Shown here piece by piece: positions 18,075 through 26,230 of a DNA stretch of 64,000 nucleotides (position 1 is its first letter; each line of letters begins with the position of its first letter). The position numbers and the translations under genes were made by a program. This stretch comes from Janthinobacterium sp. 67. GTDB lineage: Bacteria > Pseudomonadota > Gammaproteobacteria > Burkholderiales > Burkholderiaceae_D. The notes below the pieces were generated by a model. That model was given only the letters and a program-made list of their open reading frames with translations, searched no databases and was not told where the DNA came from. The DNA lies in the NCBI RefSeq assembly GCF_002797895.1, contig NZ_PGES01000001.1, forward strand, positions 3,286,001 through 3,350,000. Reading direction: 5' to 3'.

Positions 18075-19078
18075 AACCGCGTCTCCCGCGCCGCGCGCAA
18101 GAAATTATCGAGGATGGGCGTGCAATCGAGCAGCTCGACGCCGCCCGCCGAATGGAATTCCGGATGCCACTGCAAGCCCATGACAAAGCGCGCCCGCTGG
18201 TAGCGGATGGCTTCGACGATATTGTCCCCTTGCGAATACGCTTCCACGGTGACGTCGCGTCCCAGGTCCTTGACCGACTGATGATGGATGGAATTGACGA
18301 GCGCCTCGCCCGCCTTCGGGAACATGCCCGCCAGTGACGAGCCTTTCGGGAAGACGATGGTGTGGCGGTGGCGGTCATACAGGTCGTTCACGTGCGAGGC
18401 GGCGCCTTCCACGTCGGAGGCGATGTCCTGGTACAGGGTGCCGCCAAAGCCCACGTTGATCAGTTGACAGCCGCGGCATATGCCCAGCACGGGCTTGCCC
18501 GCATCGACGAATTCGTGCAGCAGCTCCAGTTCGTACAGGTCGCGCGCGCGGTCGCCGTTCCATTCAGGCCGCGTGGCAGCCTCGGAATACGTCTGCGGCG
18601 AGACGTCGGCGCCGCCCTGCAGCACCAGGCCATCGAGGTGGCGCGCATAGTGGCGCAAGGTGATGTTACTCGGATGTAGCTGGCCGCTCGTATTGACGGT
18701 CGGGATCATGAACACCAGCACGTCGCGCGACATGACCCACTGGGCGATCGACTCTTCCAGGTATTGCAGGTTCTTGCTGCGCAGGCCAGTGGCGCCCGGC
18801 TCCGGATGGAAAATGCGCGCCGATATACCGATGCGCAGGGTGCGCCGCATGAAATCGCGGCTGGCCTTGTCGCGCATGGAGCGGTAGCGCGACGAGATCA
18901 CCCGCCAGGCCAGCGCCAGCGGCGTATCGTTGTCCTTCAGGTAGCGGGGGGCGGCGTCGCGCGCACGGTGCTCGTCATCGGGCGCCCGGCGGCCGACCCT
19001 GTCGGGCCGCGCCGGTGCCGGTTCTGGCGCCGCTGGGTCGGTGGACGGGGGCTGCTGGGGATCTTTTTCGTCTGACAT
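18071..19078 (-). CDS. Gamma-glutamyl-GABA hydrolase-like class I amidotransferase (peptidase C26)
   Basis: Predicted cytoplasmic hydrolase of gamma-glutamyl bonds, related to PuuD. The triad is visible: nucleophile C201 in VLGICRGCQLINVG, and H305 with E307 in GLQWHPEFH. LDGLVLQGGADVSP (about 148-161) is the oxyanion-site motif. At 335 aa it is longer than PuuD (about 254) because of an 80-residue N-terminal extension rich in Pro, Asp and Arg, without a signal. Its stop overlaps the start of the lyase gene (ATGA), so translation is coupled. No other putrescine-pathway gene is nearby. The true substrate is therefore open. Confidence 0.88.
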   Translation of the reverse strand: MSDEKDPQQPPSTDPAAPEPAPARPDRVGRRAPDDEHRARDAAPRYLKDNDTPLALAWRVISSRYRSMRDKASRDFMRRTLRIGISARIFHPEPGATGLRSKNLQYLEESIAQWVMSRDVLVFMIPTVNTSGQLHPSNITLRHYARHLDGLVLQGGADVSPQTYSEAATRPEWNGDRARDLYELELLHEFVDAGKPVLGICRGCQLINVGFGGTLYQDIASDVEGAASHVNDLYDRHRHTIVFPKGSSLAGMFPKAGEALVNSIHHQSVKDLGRDVTVEAYSQGDNIVEAIRYQRARFVMGLQWHPEFHSAGGVELLDCTPILDNFLRAARETRF

Positions 19079-19297
19079 GGCGGGGCTGACTGAAAGCGGA
19101 GAACGGTTTCAATATAAACCCCCGCCTCCGAAAGCACGATTCAATTTTGTAACAAAAGCGTACTCGCGGGGCATTCACGCAACAGCCGGACGCCCGGCGC
19201 ATACGATCCGTTTACGGTGGCGGCCCCGCTTTTTAGAGAATCTTTACGCCCCCGCTGCTAATCTTGAACGTATCTCAACCACCGCTGCAGAGCCACC

Positions 19298-19597
19298 ATG
19301 GAACCCCATTCACGCCTGTCCCCACGTCACGCGCTGCCCCACCGCCATCCCCGCCTGCCCACCTTCCTCATGCACATCACGGTCGACAAAGCCTGCCTGG
19401 CCGAGCTGCGCCAGCTGGTCGTCAAAACGTGCGGCGGCATGCTGTCGTTCATGCGCGTCGAGGCGGTTGACCACGCCGAACGCATGAAAGTCTGGCTGTG
19501 CGTGACGGAACCTGCCCTGCGCCTGACGATGGACGCCGTCATGCGCCTGCTGCCGGCGGCGGAATTTGGCCGCATCAGCCAGGGGAAATCGCTATGA
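19298..19597 (+). CDS. Small hypothetical protein upstream of the dapA-like gene
   Basis: I do not recognise this 99-aa protein. A Pro/His-rich first 24 residues precede a compact alpha/beta region. That region runs from MHITVDKACLAELRQLVVKT near residue 25 to LRLTMDAVMRLLPAAEFGRI near the end. It suggests a small ACT-like or regulatory fold. An internal ATG at 19370 would give a 75-aa protein without the odd N-terminus and may be the true start. The stop codon overlaps the ATG of the dapA-like gene (ATGA), and its third positions are G/C-rich, both of which support it as a real gene. Confidence 0.65.
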   Translation: MEPHSRLSPRHALPHRHPRLPTFLMHITVDKACLAELRQLVVKTCGGMLSFMRVEAVDHAERMKVWLCVTEPALRLTMDAVMRLLPAAEFGRISQGKSL

Positions 19598-20631
19598 ACC
19601 AGTATGCCTGCGACCAGGCGATGTCCTCAATGCGCATCACCGCGCACTTCCAGGGCATCTGGGTGCCGATGGTCACGCCCTTCCTTGATGACGATGGCGG
19701 CATCGACTTCGACGCCGCACAGCGGCTCGCGTGCGAGCTGGCCGCCAGCGGCATCGATGGCCTCGTGGTGTGCGGCACCACGGGCGAAGCGGCCATGCTG
19801 AGCGCCGCCGAACAGACCATGCTGCTCGACAGCGTGCTCGAAGCCGTCGGTCCCCGCTTCCCCGTCGTCATGGGCATAGGCGGCAGCGATACGCGCAAGG
19901 TCGTCGCCACGGTGCAGCGCTACAACGACCATCCGCTGGCCGGCCTGCTGGTCTCCGCACCCGCCTATGTGCGCCCTTCGCAGGACGGCATCGTGCGCCA
20001 CTTCCAGGCCATCGCCGGCGCCACCGACCAGTCCATCGTGCTGTACAACGTGCCGGCCCGCACGGGCGTCAATATCGAACCGCGGACGGCCGCCCTGCTG
20101 GCGCGCGACTCGCACTTCGTCGCCATCAAGGAAGCGGGCGGCAAGCTGCAGCAGCTGGGCGAACTGCTGCTCGACACGCGCCTGGACGTCTTGTGCGGCG
20201 ACGATGCGCTGCTGCTGGCCAGCCTGTCCATGGGCGGCCACGGCGCCATGTCGGCCGCCGCCCAGGTGCGCCCCGACCTGTATGCGCAGCTGTACCACCT
20301 CATCAAGCAGGGCCGCCACGGCGCCGCCGGTGCCCTGTTCAAGACCATGCTGCCCGTCATTCGCCTGCTGTTTGCCGAACCGAATCCCGCTCCCGTCAAA
20401 GCAACGCTGGCCATGCAGGGCAAGGTGCGCGGCGCCTTGCGCCTGCCGATGACGCCCATGTCTTCCGCCGGCCAGGACGCCCTGGCCGCGGCACTCGAGC
20501 CCCTGATGGAACTGCCCGCATGGACGGCCAGCGAGAAGGAGGAAGCACGCGAAGGCTGCCTGCTGCAGCTGGTCTCCCCTGCCAACATCATGCCAGCCGT
20601 GCGCCAAGATGATCATCGCCATCACGGATGA
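19594..20631 (+). CDS. dapA: Dihydrodipicolinate synthase-family protein
   Basis: Class I aldolase-like TIM barrel of the DapA/NAL family; DapA condenses pyruvate with aspartate semialdehyde for lysine. Key residues are the GTTGE loop (61-65), Y151 in LYNVPARTG, R156, and the Schiff-base lysine K179 in AIKEAGG. The 345-aa length is more than the usual 290-300. There is a 20-residue N-terminal extension and a longer C-terminus after PMTPMSSAGQ. Members of this family may have other substrates, so the DapA function itself is likely but not certain. Its start overlaps the upstream small gene, and its 3' end overlaps the ParA-like gene by 23 bases. Confidence 0.85.
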   Translation: MNQYACDQAMSSMRITAHFQGIWVPMVTPFLDDDGGIDFDAAQRLACELAASGIDGLVVCGTTGEAAMLSAAEQTMLLDSVLEAVGPRFPVVMGIGGSDTRKVVATVQRYNDHPLAGLLVSAPAYVRPSQDGIVRHFQAIAGATDQSIVLYNVPARTGVNIEPRTAALLARDSHFVAIKEAGGKLQQLGELLLDTRLDVLCGDDALLLASLSMGGHGAMSAAAQVRPDLYAQLYHLIKQGRHGAAGALFKTMLPVIRLLFAEPNPAPVKATLAMQGKVRGALRLPMTPMSSAGQDALAAALEPLMELPAWTASEKEEAREGCLLQLVSPANIMPAVRQDDHRHHG

Positions 20632-21160
20632 ACGCGGGGGGATGGAGAAATCCATCCTGGCCGGGCGGCTGGCCGCCTCGCGCGCGCTGGCCGGCCGCAA
20701 GGTCTTGCTGCTCGATGCCGATCCGCGCCAGGGCGCCATGGAGCAAGCCATGAATATGCACGACGGCGCCATGCGCGGCAGCCTGACGCGGCCGCGCCTG
20801 ATGGCGCGCGCCATCAGCGCCAAGGGCTTGCAGCCGGAGCTGGAACACCTGGTGCACTGCTACCACGACATCGTCATCGACAGCGAAGGCCGCGATTCCA
20901 TGGGCAGCCGTTCGGCCCTGATCGCCGCGCGCGTGCTGGTGGTACCGCTCGACGGCGTCATCGACGCCGCCGCGCAATCAGGCCTGGCGCGCCGCATCGC
21001 GCACGCGTGCAGCGTCAATCCCGGCCTGCGTGTGCTGCTGGCAGCGGACACGCAAGCGGCGCCCGCCCATGACCTGGCGGCGCAAATTCCCGCCGCCCGC
21101 GTGGTCAGCCTGGGGCAGCTGTACTGCGCCGTTTTCGATAACCATCAGCGCGCAGCATAG
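20609..21160 (+). CDS. ParA/MinD-like protein with an altered P-loop
   Basis: A 183-aa protein with the ParA-type layout. It starts MIIAITDERGGMEKSILAGR and has LLLDADPRQGAMEQ near 33-46 (switch I/A' region) and DIVIDSEGRDS near 88-98. Canonical ParA P-loops read KGGxGKST. Here the stretch is RGGMEKSI, so the signature Lys, the second Gly and the Thr are changed while K14 and S15 remain. It resembles short ParA-like proteins found singly in Oxalobacteraceae, not plasmid partition proteins; no ParB or centromere-like repeats are present. It overlaps the dapA-like gene by 23 bases and is probably co-translated. The function is unknown. Confidence 0.75.
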   Translation: MIIAITDERGGMEKSILAGRLAASRALAGRKVLLLDADPRQGAMEQAMNMHDGAMRGSLTRPRLMARAISAKGLQPELEHLVHCYHDIVIDSEGRDSMGSRSALIAARVLVVPLDGVIDAAAQSGLARRIAHACSVNPGLRVLLAADTQAAPAHDLAAQIPAARVVSLGQLYCAVFDNHQRAA

Positions 21161-21172
21161 CTCTCGACAGCT

Positions 21173-21199
21173 GGGGTCAGACCCGAAGGGTCTGACCCC
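21173..21199. repeat. GGGGTCAGACCC palindromic repeat, copy 1
   Basis: GGGGTCAGACCC-GAA-GGGTCTGACCCC is a perfect 12-bp inverted repeat. A second copy with one mismatch lies at 25609-25635. Both lie between genes, as expected for a dispersed intergenic palindrome. Confidence 0.8.
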
Positions 21200-21206
21200 G
21201 TGGCGC

Positions 21207-21231
21207 AAAAAAGGCGGCGCATGCGCCGCCT
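21207..21231 (-). terminator. Terminator of the porin gene
   Basis: The minus strand reads AGGCGGCGCA-TGCGCCGCCT followed by TTTTT, right after the porin stop at 21245. No T-run follows on the plus strand. Confidence 0.75.
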
Positions 21232-21244
21232 CTTCCTCTGTCAA

Positions 21245-21994
21245 TTAAAACGTCTTGCTGACCGTCAGCTGCAGCGCCGTCTTGCCCATGAATTTGCCAT
21301 TCACGGGCGAGGCATAGGCGGATTTGCCCGCGTTCGTGCCGATCACGGCCAGTGCACCCGAAACAAAACCGAAGTCGCGCGTGACGCCCACTTTCCAGTC
21401 CGTGTAGCTTGATGCGTCATTGTTCTTGACCTTCTGGTGGCCTGCGTGCAGGTTGCCGGTCCAGCCGTTCGTCAGGTCGATATTCGCGCCGATGTCCAGG
21501 TAGCCGCTGTTCTTGCTGTTGACGATGCCGAACAGGTTCGAGACGGCGTGCGAATACTTGACGTAGGCGGGGCCATACGACAACTGGCCGTAGACTTCCT
21601 GCGTGTCCGCGTCGGCCAGGCCGGCGACATGCTTCAAGCCGTTGTCCGCGTACACATAGGCGAGCACGCCCACGTCATAGCCGACATCGCTGCCCAACTG
21701 GCCGCGCTTGCCCGCATACAGGTCCACTTCCACGCCGCCGCTGCCGCCCGCGTCCTTGGTCCACTTGATGGTGGAGGCCCAGGCGCCCGCATACAGGCCC
21801 GTCGGATTGTTGACGTAGTCGACGCCACCCTGCAGCGCCGGCTTCAAACGCGTCTGCGAAATGCCACGATAACGGTAGTCGGACACGCCGGCCACGTTGA
21901 AGCTCACTTCATTATCGGGCTTGGCCTCGTCCGCGTGGGCCAGGCTGCCCGTCAAGGCTGTGGCGACGGCAAGTGCAAGTAGCATTTTGTTCAT
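21245..21994 (-). CDS. TorF-family putative outer-membrane porin
   Basis: A 249-aa outer-membrane beta-barrel of the TorF/Gcw_chp family (TIGR02001 type). A signal peptide ends at AHA-D22. The family motif follows at once: VSFNVAGVSDYRYRGISQT. Alternating strands continue to the C-terminal LQLTVSKTF with terminal Phe, as needed for BAM insertion. The substrate is not known; the family is often called a putative porin. It stands alone, transcribed away from kdpE, with 131 bases between in which I see nothing specific. Confidence 0.88.
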   Translation of the reverse strand: MNKMLLALAVATALTGSLAHADEAKPDNEVSFNVAGVSDYRYRGISQTRLKPALQGGVDYVNNPTGLYAGAWASTIKWTKDAGGSGGVEVDLYAGKRGQLGSDVGYDVGVLAYVYADNGLKHVAGLADADTQEVYGQLSYGPAYVKYSHAVSNLFGIVNSKNSGYLDIGANIDLTNGWTGNLHAGHQKVKNNDASSYTDWKVGVTRDFGFVSGALAVIGTNAGKSAYASPVNGKFMGKTALQLTVSKTF

Positions 21995-22125
21995 GGTTTT
22001 TCTTCTTCATCGGTGGTATGGGCCTTTGCCAACATGGCGCAGCTGGCCCGCCGCTGCAAAATTTTGGGTAAAGCGTCCCCCTGGTGCGCGCGGCGCCTGT
22101 TTTCAAACAGGGGGCATAAAAGGTC

Positions 22126-22824
22126 TTAGAGCGGCAGCAACAGCCGGTAGCCGACGGCCGTTTCCGTCAGCAGGTACTGCGGCTGGGCCGGATCGGCTTC
22201 CAGCTTCTGGCGCAGATGGCCCATGTAGATGCGCAGGTAGTGGCCGTTTTCACTGTTCGACGGCCCCCACACTTCGCGCAGCAGCTGCGGATTGGTGACC
22301 ACCCTGCCCGCGTTTTTCACGAGCACGGACAGCAAACGGAATTCCGTCGGCGTCATGTGCACCAGCTGCCTGTTGCGCGTCACCAGCCGGTCCTTCAGGT
22401 CGACGCGCACGTCGCCGAACTGCACCACGCCGTCGTCGCTGGCGGCAGGCTGGCGCTGGCGGCGCAGGGTGGCGCGCACGCGGGCCAGCAATTCGCCCAC
22501 GCCGAACGGCTTGCTCAGATAGTCGTCCGCGCCCGCGTCGAGCGCACGGATCTTGTCCTGCTCGTCGACGCGCGCCGACAGCACGATGATGGGCACGGCC
22601 GACCATTTGCGGATGTCGGCGATGAAATCGATGCCGTCGCCATCGGGCAGCCCCAGGTCCAGCACGATCAGGTCGGGCCGGCGCGTGCCCGCATCGATCA
22701 AGCCCCGCTGCATGGTGGCCGATTCGAAAATCTGCCAGCCCTCGTCTTCCAGCGCGGCGCGCACGAAGCGGCGGATCTGCGGTTCATCCTCGACCAGCAA
22801 GGCGGTGGCGGAAGGTTCGTTCAT
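22126..22824 (-). CDS. kdpE: KdpE response regulator
   Basis: OmpR-family response regulator that activates kdp transcription under potassium limitation. The receiver domain has the acidic pair in LLVEDEP, phospho-acceptor D56 in LIVLDLGLPDGDG and K105 in YLSKPFG. The C-terminal winged-helix domain has MTPTEFRLLSVLVKNAG and ends in YLLTETAVGYRLLLPL. At 232 aa it is full length. It overlaps the kdpD stop by 4 bases and is the last gene of the locus. A KdpE-like direct repeat lies upstream of the first structural gene. Confidence 0.96.
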   Translation of the reverse strand: MNEPSATALLVEDEPQIRRFVRAALEDEGWQIFESATMQRGLIDAGTRRPDLIVLDLGLPDGDGIDFIADIRKWSAVPIIVLSARVDEQDKIRALDAGADDYLSKPFGVGELLARVRATLRRQRQPAASDDGVVQFGDVRVDLKDRLVTRNRQLVHMTPTEFRLLSVLVKNAGRVVTNPQLLREVWGPSNSENGHYLRIYMGHLRQKLEADPAQPQYLLTETAVGYRLLLPL

Positions 22825-25574
22825 ATTGGTTTTCCTGTTTCAAAGTCGTTCGCGTCATCGAGTTCGAGCTCCGGCGGCGCCGGGGGCGTGCCCAGCGGCA
22901 GGCTGAAGACGATGGCGGCGCCCTGTCCCGGCGCGTGCGGCTGCGCGTGGATGGTGCCGCCGTGGGCTTCGACGATGGCGCGGCAAATGGCCAGCCCCAG
23001 CCCGACACCCGGCTTGTTCGATTCGCGCTCGCCGCGCGTGAATTTTTCAAAGATGGCTTCTTCGCGGCCGGGCGGCAAGCCCGGGCCGTCATCCAGCACC
23101 GTTACCTGCAAAAACTGGCCATGCACCCCGGCCGCGACCGTGATGGTGCTGCCGGGCGGCGTGTACTTGGCCGCGTTTTCCAGCAGGTTGCACAGCACGC
23201 GCTCGACCAGCACGGCGTCGTAGCGCACCAGCGGCAAGTCCGGCGCCAGCTGCGTCAGCACGGCATGCTGCTGCAATTGCGGGCCGCTGGCGCGCAGCGC
23301 GCTGCCCACCACTTCTTCCAGCGCCTGCCATTGCAGATTCAGGCGTACCTGGCCGCTCTCGATGCGCGCCATGTCCAGCAAGTTCGCCACCAGGGCGCTC
23401 ATGCGCACGGTTTCGGACTGCAGCGAGCGCGCCATGTCCAGCTGCGCGGGCGACAGCGCAGGCCGGGACAAAGCCAGCGATTCGGCCAGCCCCACCAGCG
23501 ACGTCAAAGGGGTGCGCAAGTCGTGCGACAGGGCCGCCAGCAGCGAATTGCGCAGCCGCTCGGACTCCATCTGCAGCAGCGCGCCCTGGGCCACGTCGAT
23601 GTAGTGCACGCGCTCGAGCGCGATGGCCGCCAGGGCGGCAAAGGTATCGAGGTGCTGGCGCTGTTCCGGCACCAGCAGCCAGCGTCCGCGCTGCGCGCCC
23701 TCGAGCGGCAGCAGCGCCAGCACGCCGCGCGTGCGCATCGGTGCGATCAGCGGCAGGTAGAAAATGGGCGACGCCGGCAAGGTATCGGTGCCCGTCCCCG
23801 CCGCCTGCGCATGGTCGAAGGCCCACTGGGCGATGCCGATATCGAGCGCCTCTCCGCCGTTCGCAGCTTGCAAGCTGCCTTCATCATCGGGCAGCAGCAG
23901 GGTGGCGCGTGCGCGGAAAGCCCGTTCGATGGCGCTTTTCGTGATGTCGAAAATCTGCTCCGTCTGCAGCACGCCGGACAGCTCGCGCGAGAATTCATAC
24001 AGGGCGCGGGCGCGCGCTTCGCGGTGCGAGGCCACGCGCGCCTGGAAGCGCAGGCCCGCCGTCAGGTGGCCCGTGATCAGGCCCACGGCCAGCATCACGC
24101 CAAACGTGATCACATACTGGAAATCGCCCACGGCAAACGAGAAACGGGGCGGCACGAAGATGAAATCGAAGCTGGCCACGCCCACCAGGCTGGCCAGCGC
24201 CGCCGGCCCGCGCCCCAGGCGCACGGCCACCAGCACCACCGTCAGCAGGGACAGCATGGCGATATTGGCCAGGTCCAGATAGGGCTGCAAGGGGAGCAAG
24301 GCAAGGGCCGTGGCCAGGCTGGCGCCGGCGGCCAGGATGTAGCGCCAATGGCGCGATGGCCGGCGCGGCGCTTCCGCATCGTCGCCGGCTGCGCGCCGGG
24401 GCGCCGCATCGGCTGGCGGCAAGCCCACTTCGATCAGATCGATATCGGGCGCCAGGCTGGCCATGCGCGCGGCCGGCGGCGCCTGCCACAGGCGCGCCAG
24501 CGCATTGAAGTTGGCACGGCCACGGCCCACGATGACTTTCGAGATATTCGCGCTGCGCGCATACTCGACCACGGCGCCGGCGATGTCGGCCGACGGCACG
24601 ATGGCAGTGCGCGCGCCCAGGTCCTGCGCCAGTTTCAGGGTTTTCAAAATACGCTCGCGCTGGCCCGCCGGCAGGCGCTGCAAACGCGGCGTTTCCACGT
24701 ACAGCGCATGCCATTCCGCGTTCAGCTGGCTGGCCAGGCGCGCCGTGCTGCGGATCACGTGTTCGCCCCCCGCGTGCGGTCCCACGCAGGCCAGCAGCGC
24801 GGCGCCCGTCTTCCACACGGGATTGATCGATTTTTCGACACGGTACGCTTGCACGTCGTCCTGCACCCGGTCCGCCGTGCGGCGCAAGGCCAATTCGCGC
24901 AAGGCGATCAGATTGCCCTTGCGGAAAAAATGCTGCGACGCGCGCTCGGCCTGCAGCGGTTGATACACCTTGCCCTGCTTCAGGCGGCGCAGCAGTTCGT
25001 CGGCGGGGATATCGACCAGCACCACTTCGTCGGCGCGGTCGAATACCGTGTCGGGCAGGGTTTCGGCCACGCGCACGCCCGTGATCCCGCCCACCACGTC
25101 GTTCAGGCTTTCCAGGTGCTGCACGTTCACGGTCGACAGCACGTCGATGCCGGCCGCCAGCAATTCCTCGACATCCTGCCAGCGTTTCGGATGGCGCGAA
25201 CCGGCCACGTTCGAGTGGGCCAGTTCATCCATCAGTATCAACGACGGCGCGCGGCGCAACGCTTCGTCGAGGTCGAACTCGTACAGGGTCTTGCCCCGGT
25301 ACTCGATGGCCTTCAGGGGCAGCACGGGCAAGCCGTCCAGCTGGGCCGCCGTATCCTGGCGCCCATGCGTCTCCACCACGCCCACCAGCAAGTCCTGGCC
25401 ATCGGCCAGCAGCTTACGGGCGGCGGCCAGCATCGCATAGGTCTTGCCGACACCGGCCGAAGCGCCAAAATAAATGCGCAGCCGGCCGCGCGCGGCTTTC
25501 TTTTCCTGCGCCTGCACTTGCGCCAGCAGGGCATCAGGGTCGGGGCGTTGGCTGTCGTTGGGGAGCATGGGCAT
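22821..25574 (-). CDS. kdpD: KdpD potassium sensor histidine kinase
   Basis: Inner-membrane sensor kinase that phosphorylates KdpE when external K+ is low. The 917-aa protein has the N-terminal KdpD domain (about 28-240) with Walker A GASAGVGKT. A universal-stress-like domain follows (about 265-385). Four closely spaced membrane helices (about 405-510) and a GAF-like segment come next. The kinase core has phospho-acceptor H684 in LSHDLRTPL, the N box ENAAKY, and GPGLPPG and GVGLGLAI loops. All parts are intact. It is separated from kdpC by about 70 bases that contain a GGGGTCAGGCCC palindrome, so part of the kdpDE message may come from its own promoter. Confidence 0.96.
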   Translation of the reverse strand: MPMLPNDSQRPDPDALLAQVQAQEKKAARGRLRIYFGASAGVGKTYAMLAAARKLLADGQDLLVGVVETHGRQDTAAQLDGLPVLPLKAIEYRGKTLYEFDLDEALRRAPSLILMDELAHSNVAGSRHPKRWQDVEELLAAGIDVLSTVNVQHLESLNDVVGGITGVRVAETLPDTVFDRADEVVLVDIPADELLRRLKQGKVYQPLQAERASQHFFRKGNLIALRELALRRTADRVQDDVQAYRVEKSINPVWKTGAALLACVGPHAGGEHVIRSTARLASQLNAEWHALYVETPRLQRLPAGQRERILKTLKLAQDLGARTAIVPSADIAGAVVEYARSANISKVIVGRGRANFNALARLWQAPPAARMASLAPDIDLIEVGLPPADAAPRRAAGDDAEAPRRPSRHWRYILAAGASLATALALLPLQPYLDLANIAMLSLLTVVLVAVRLGRGPAALASLVGVASFDFIFVPPRFSFAVGDFQYVITFGVMLAVGLITGHLTAGLRFQARVASHREARARALYEFSRELSGVLQTEQIFDITKSAIERAFRARATLLLPDDEGSLQAANGGEALDIGIAQWAFDHAQAAGTGTDTLPASPIFYLPLIAPMRTRGVLALLPLEGAQRGRWLLVPEQRQHLDTFAALAAIALERVHYIDVAQGALLQMESERLRNSLLAALSHDLRTPLTSLVGLAESLALSRPALSPAQLDMARSLQSETVRMSALVANLLDMARIESGQVRLNLQWQALEEVVGSALRASGPQLQQHAVLTQLAPDLPLVRYDAVLVERVLCNLLENAAKYTPPGSTITVAAGVHGQFLQVTVLDDGPGLPPGREEAIFEKFTRGERESNKPGVGLGLAICRAIVEAHGGTIHAQPHAPGQGAAIVFSLPLGTPPAPPELELDDANDFETGKPI

Positions 25575-25608
25575 CTTTTAATTGTCGATTAGCCCAAGAA
25601 CAAGGGCT

Positions 25609-25635
25609 GGGGTCAGGCCCGACGGGTCTGACCCC
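25609..25635. repeat. GGGGTCAG-CCC palindromic repeat, copy 2
   Basis: GGGGTCAGGCCC-GAC-GGGTCTGACCCC is the same element as at 21173-21199, with one arm mismatch. It sits between kdpC and kdpD and could form a stable mRNA stem inside the kdp transcript. Confidence 0.75.
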
Positions 25636-25644
25636 GGTATCATC

Positions 25645-26220
25645 TTACTTTGCAGCCGCATCGAGCGCCAGATTCAGTTCCAGCACATTCACGCGCGGTT
25701 CGCCGAAAAAGCCGATATACGCGGTCTTCTGCACCTTGGCGATGGCGTTTTCCACCTGCGCCAGCGGCATGGCGCGCACGCGGGCCACGCGCGGCGCCTG
25801 GTACAGGGCGCCGGCCAGGCTGATTTCCGGATCCAGGCCGCTGCCCGACGCCGTCACCAGGTCGACGGGAATCGGATTGCGGTTACCCGGGTCGACTTCC
25901 TTCAGGGCGGCGATGCGCGCCTTGACGGCGTCCACCAGGGCCGGATTGGTCGGTCCCTGGTTGGAGCCGCCCGAACCGGCGCCGTTGTTCGCCATCGGCG
26001 CGGTGGCCGATGGACGGCCCCAGAAATACTTGGGCGAGGTGAAGGACTGGCCGATCAGGGACGAGCCGACAGGTTTTCCGCCACGCTCGACGATGCTGCC
26101 GTTGACTTCATCGTTGAAAGCCAGCTGTCCGATGCCGGTCGCGGCGAAGGGGTAGACAACGCCACAGATCACGGTCAGCGCGGCAAACAGGACCAGGGCG
26201 GGACGTACGATGGTGCTCAT
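25645..26220 (-). CDS. kdpC: Potassium-transporting ATPase subunit KdpC
   Basis: Single-span accessory subunit that stabilises the KdpFABC complex and increases ATP affinity of KdpB. One N-terminal membrane helix (about 7-30) is followed by a periplasmic domain. Family motifs include GSIVERGGKPVGSSLIGQSF, KYFWGRPSAT and SGSGLDPEISLAGA, the last one typical of KdpC. The C-terminus carries VNVLELNLALD. At 191 aa it is of normal size. It starts 10 bases after kdpB. Confidence 0.96.
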   Translation of the reverse strand: MSTIVRPALVLFAALTVICGVVYPFAATGIGQLAFNDEVNGSIVERGGKPVGSSLIGQSFTSPKYFWGRPSATAPMANNGAGSGGSNQGPTNPALVDAVKARIAALKEVDPGNRNPIPVDLVTASGSGLDPEISLAGALYQAPRVARVRAMPLAQVENAIAKVQKTAYIGFFGEPRVNVLELNLALDAAAK

Positions 26221-26230
26221 GATGGTTCCT

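Noticed and set aside
19041..19487. A 148-codon plus-strand frame upstream of the dapA-like gene
   Set aside because: It overlaps the C26 amidotransferase start and the small ORF in another frame. The frame at 19298-19597 has the coupled stop and better codon use.
20609..21160. Plasmid or chromosome partition locus
   Set aside because: The ParA-like protein has an altered P-loop, and there is no ParB gene, centromere-like repeat array or replication gene nearby.
22935..25592. An 885-codon open frame on the plus strand
   Set aside because: It mirrors kdpD, which is complete with kinase motifs on the other strand.
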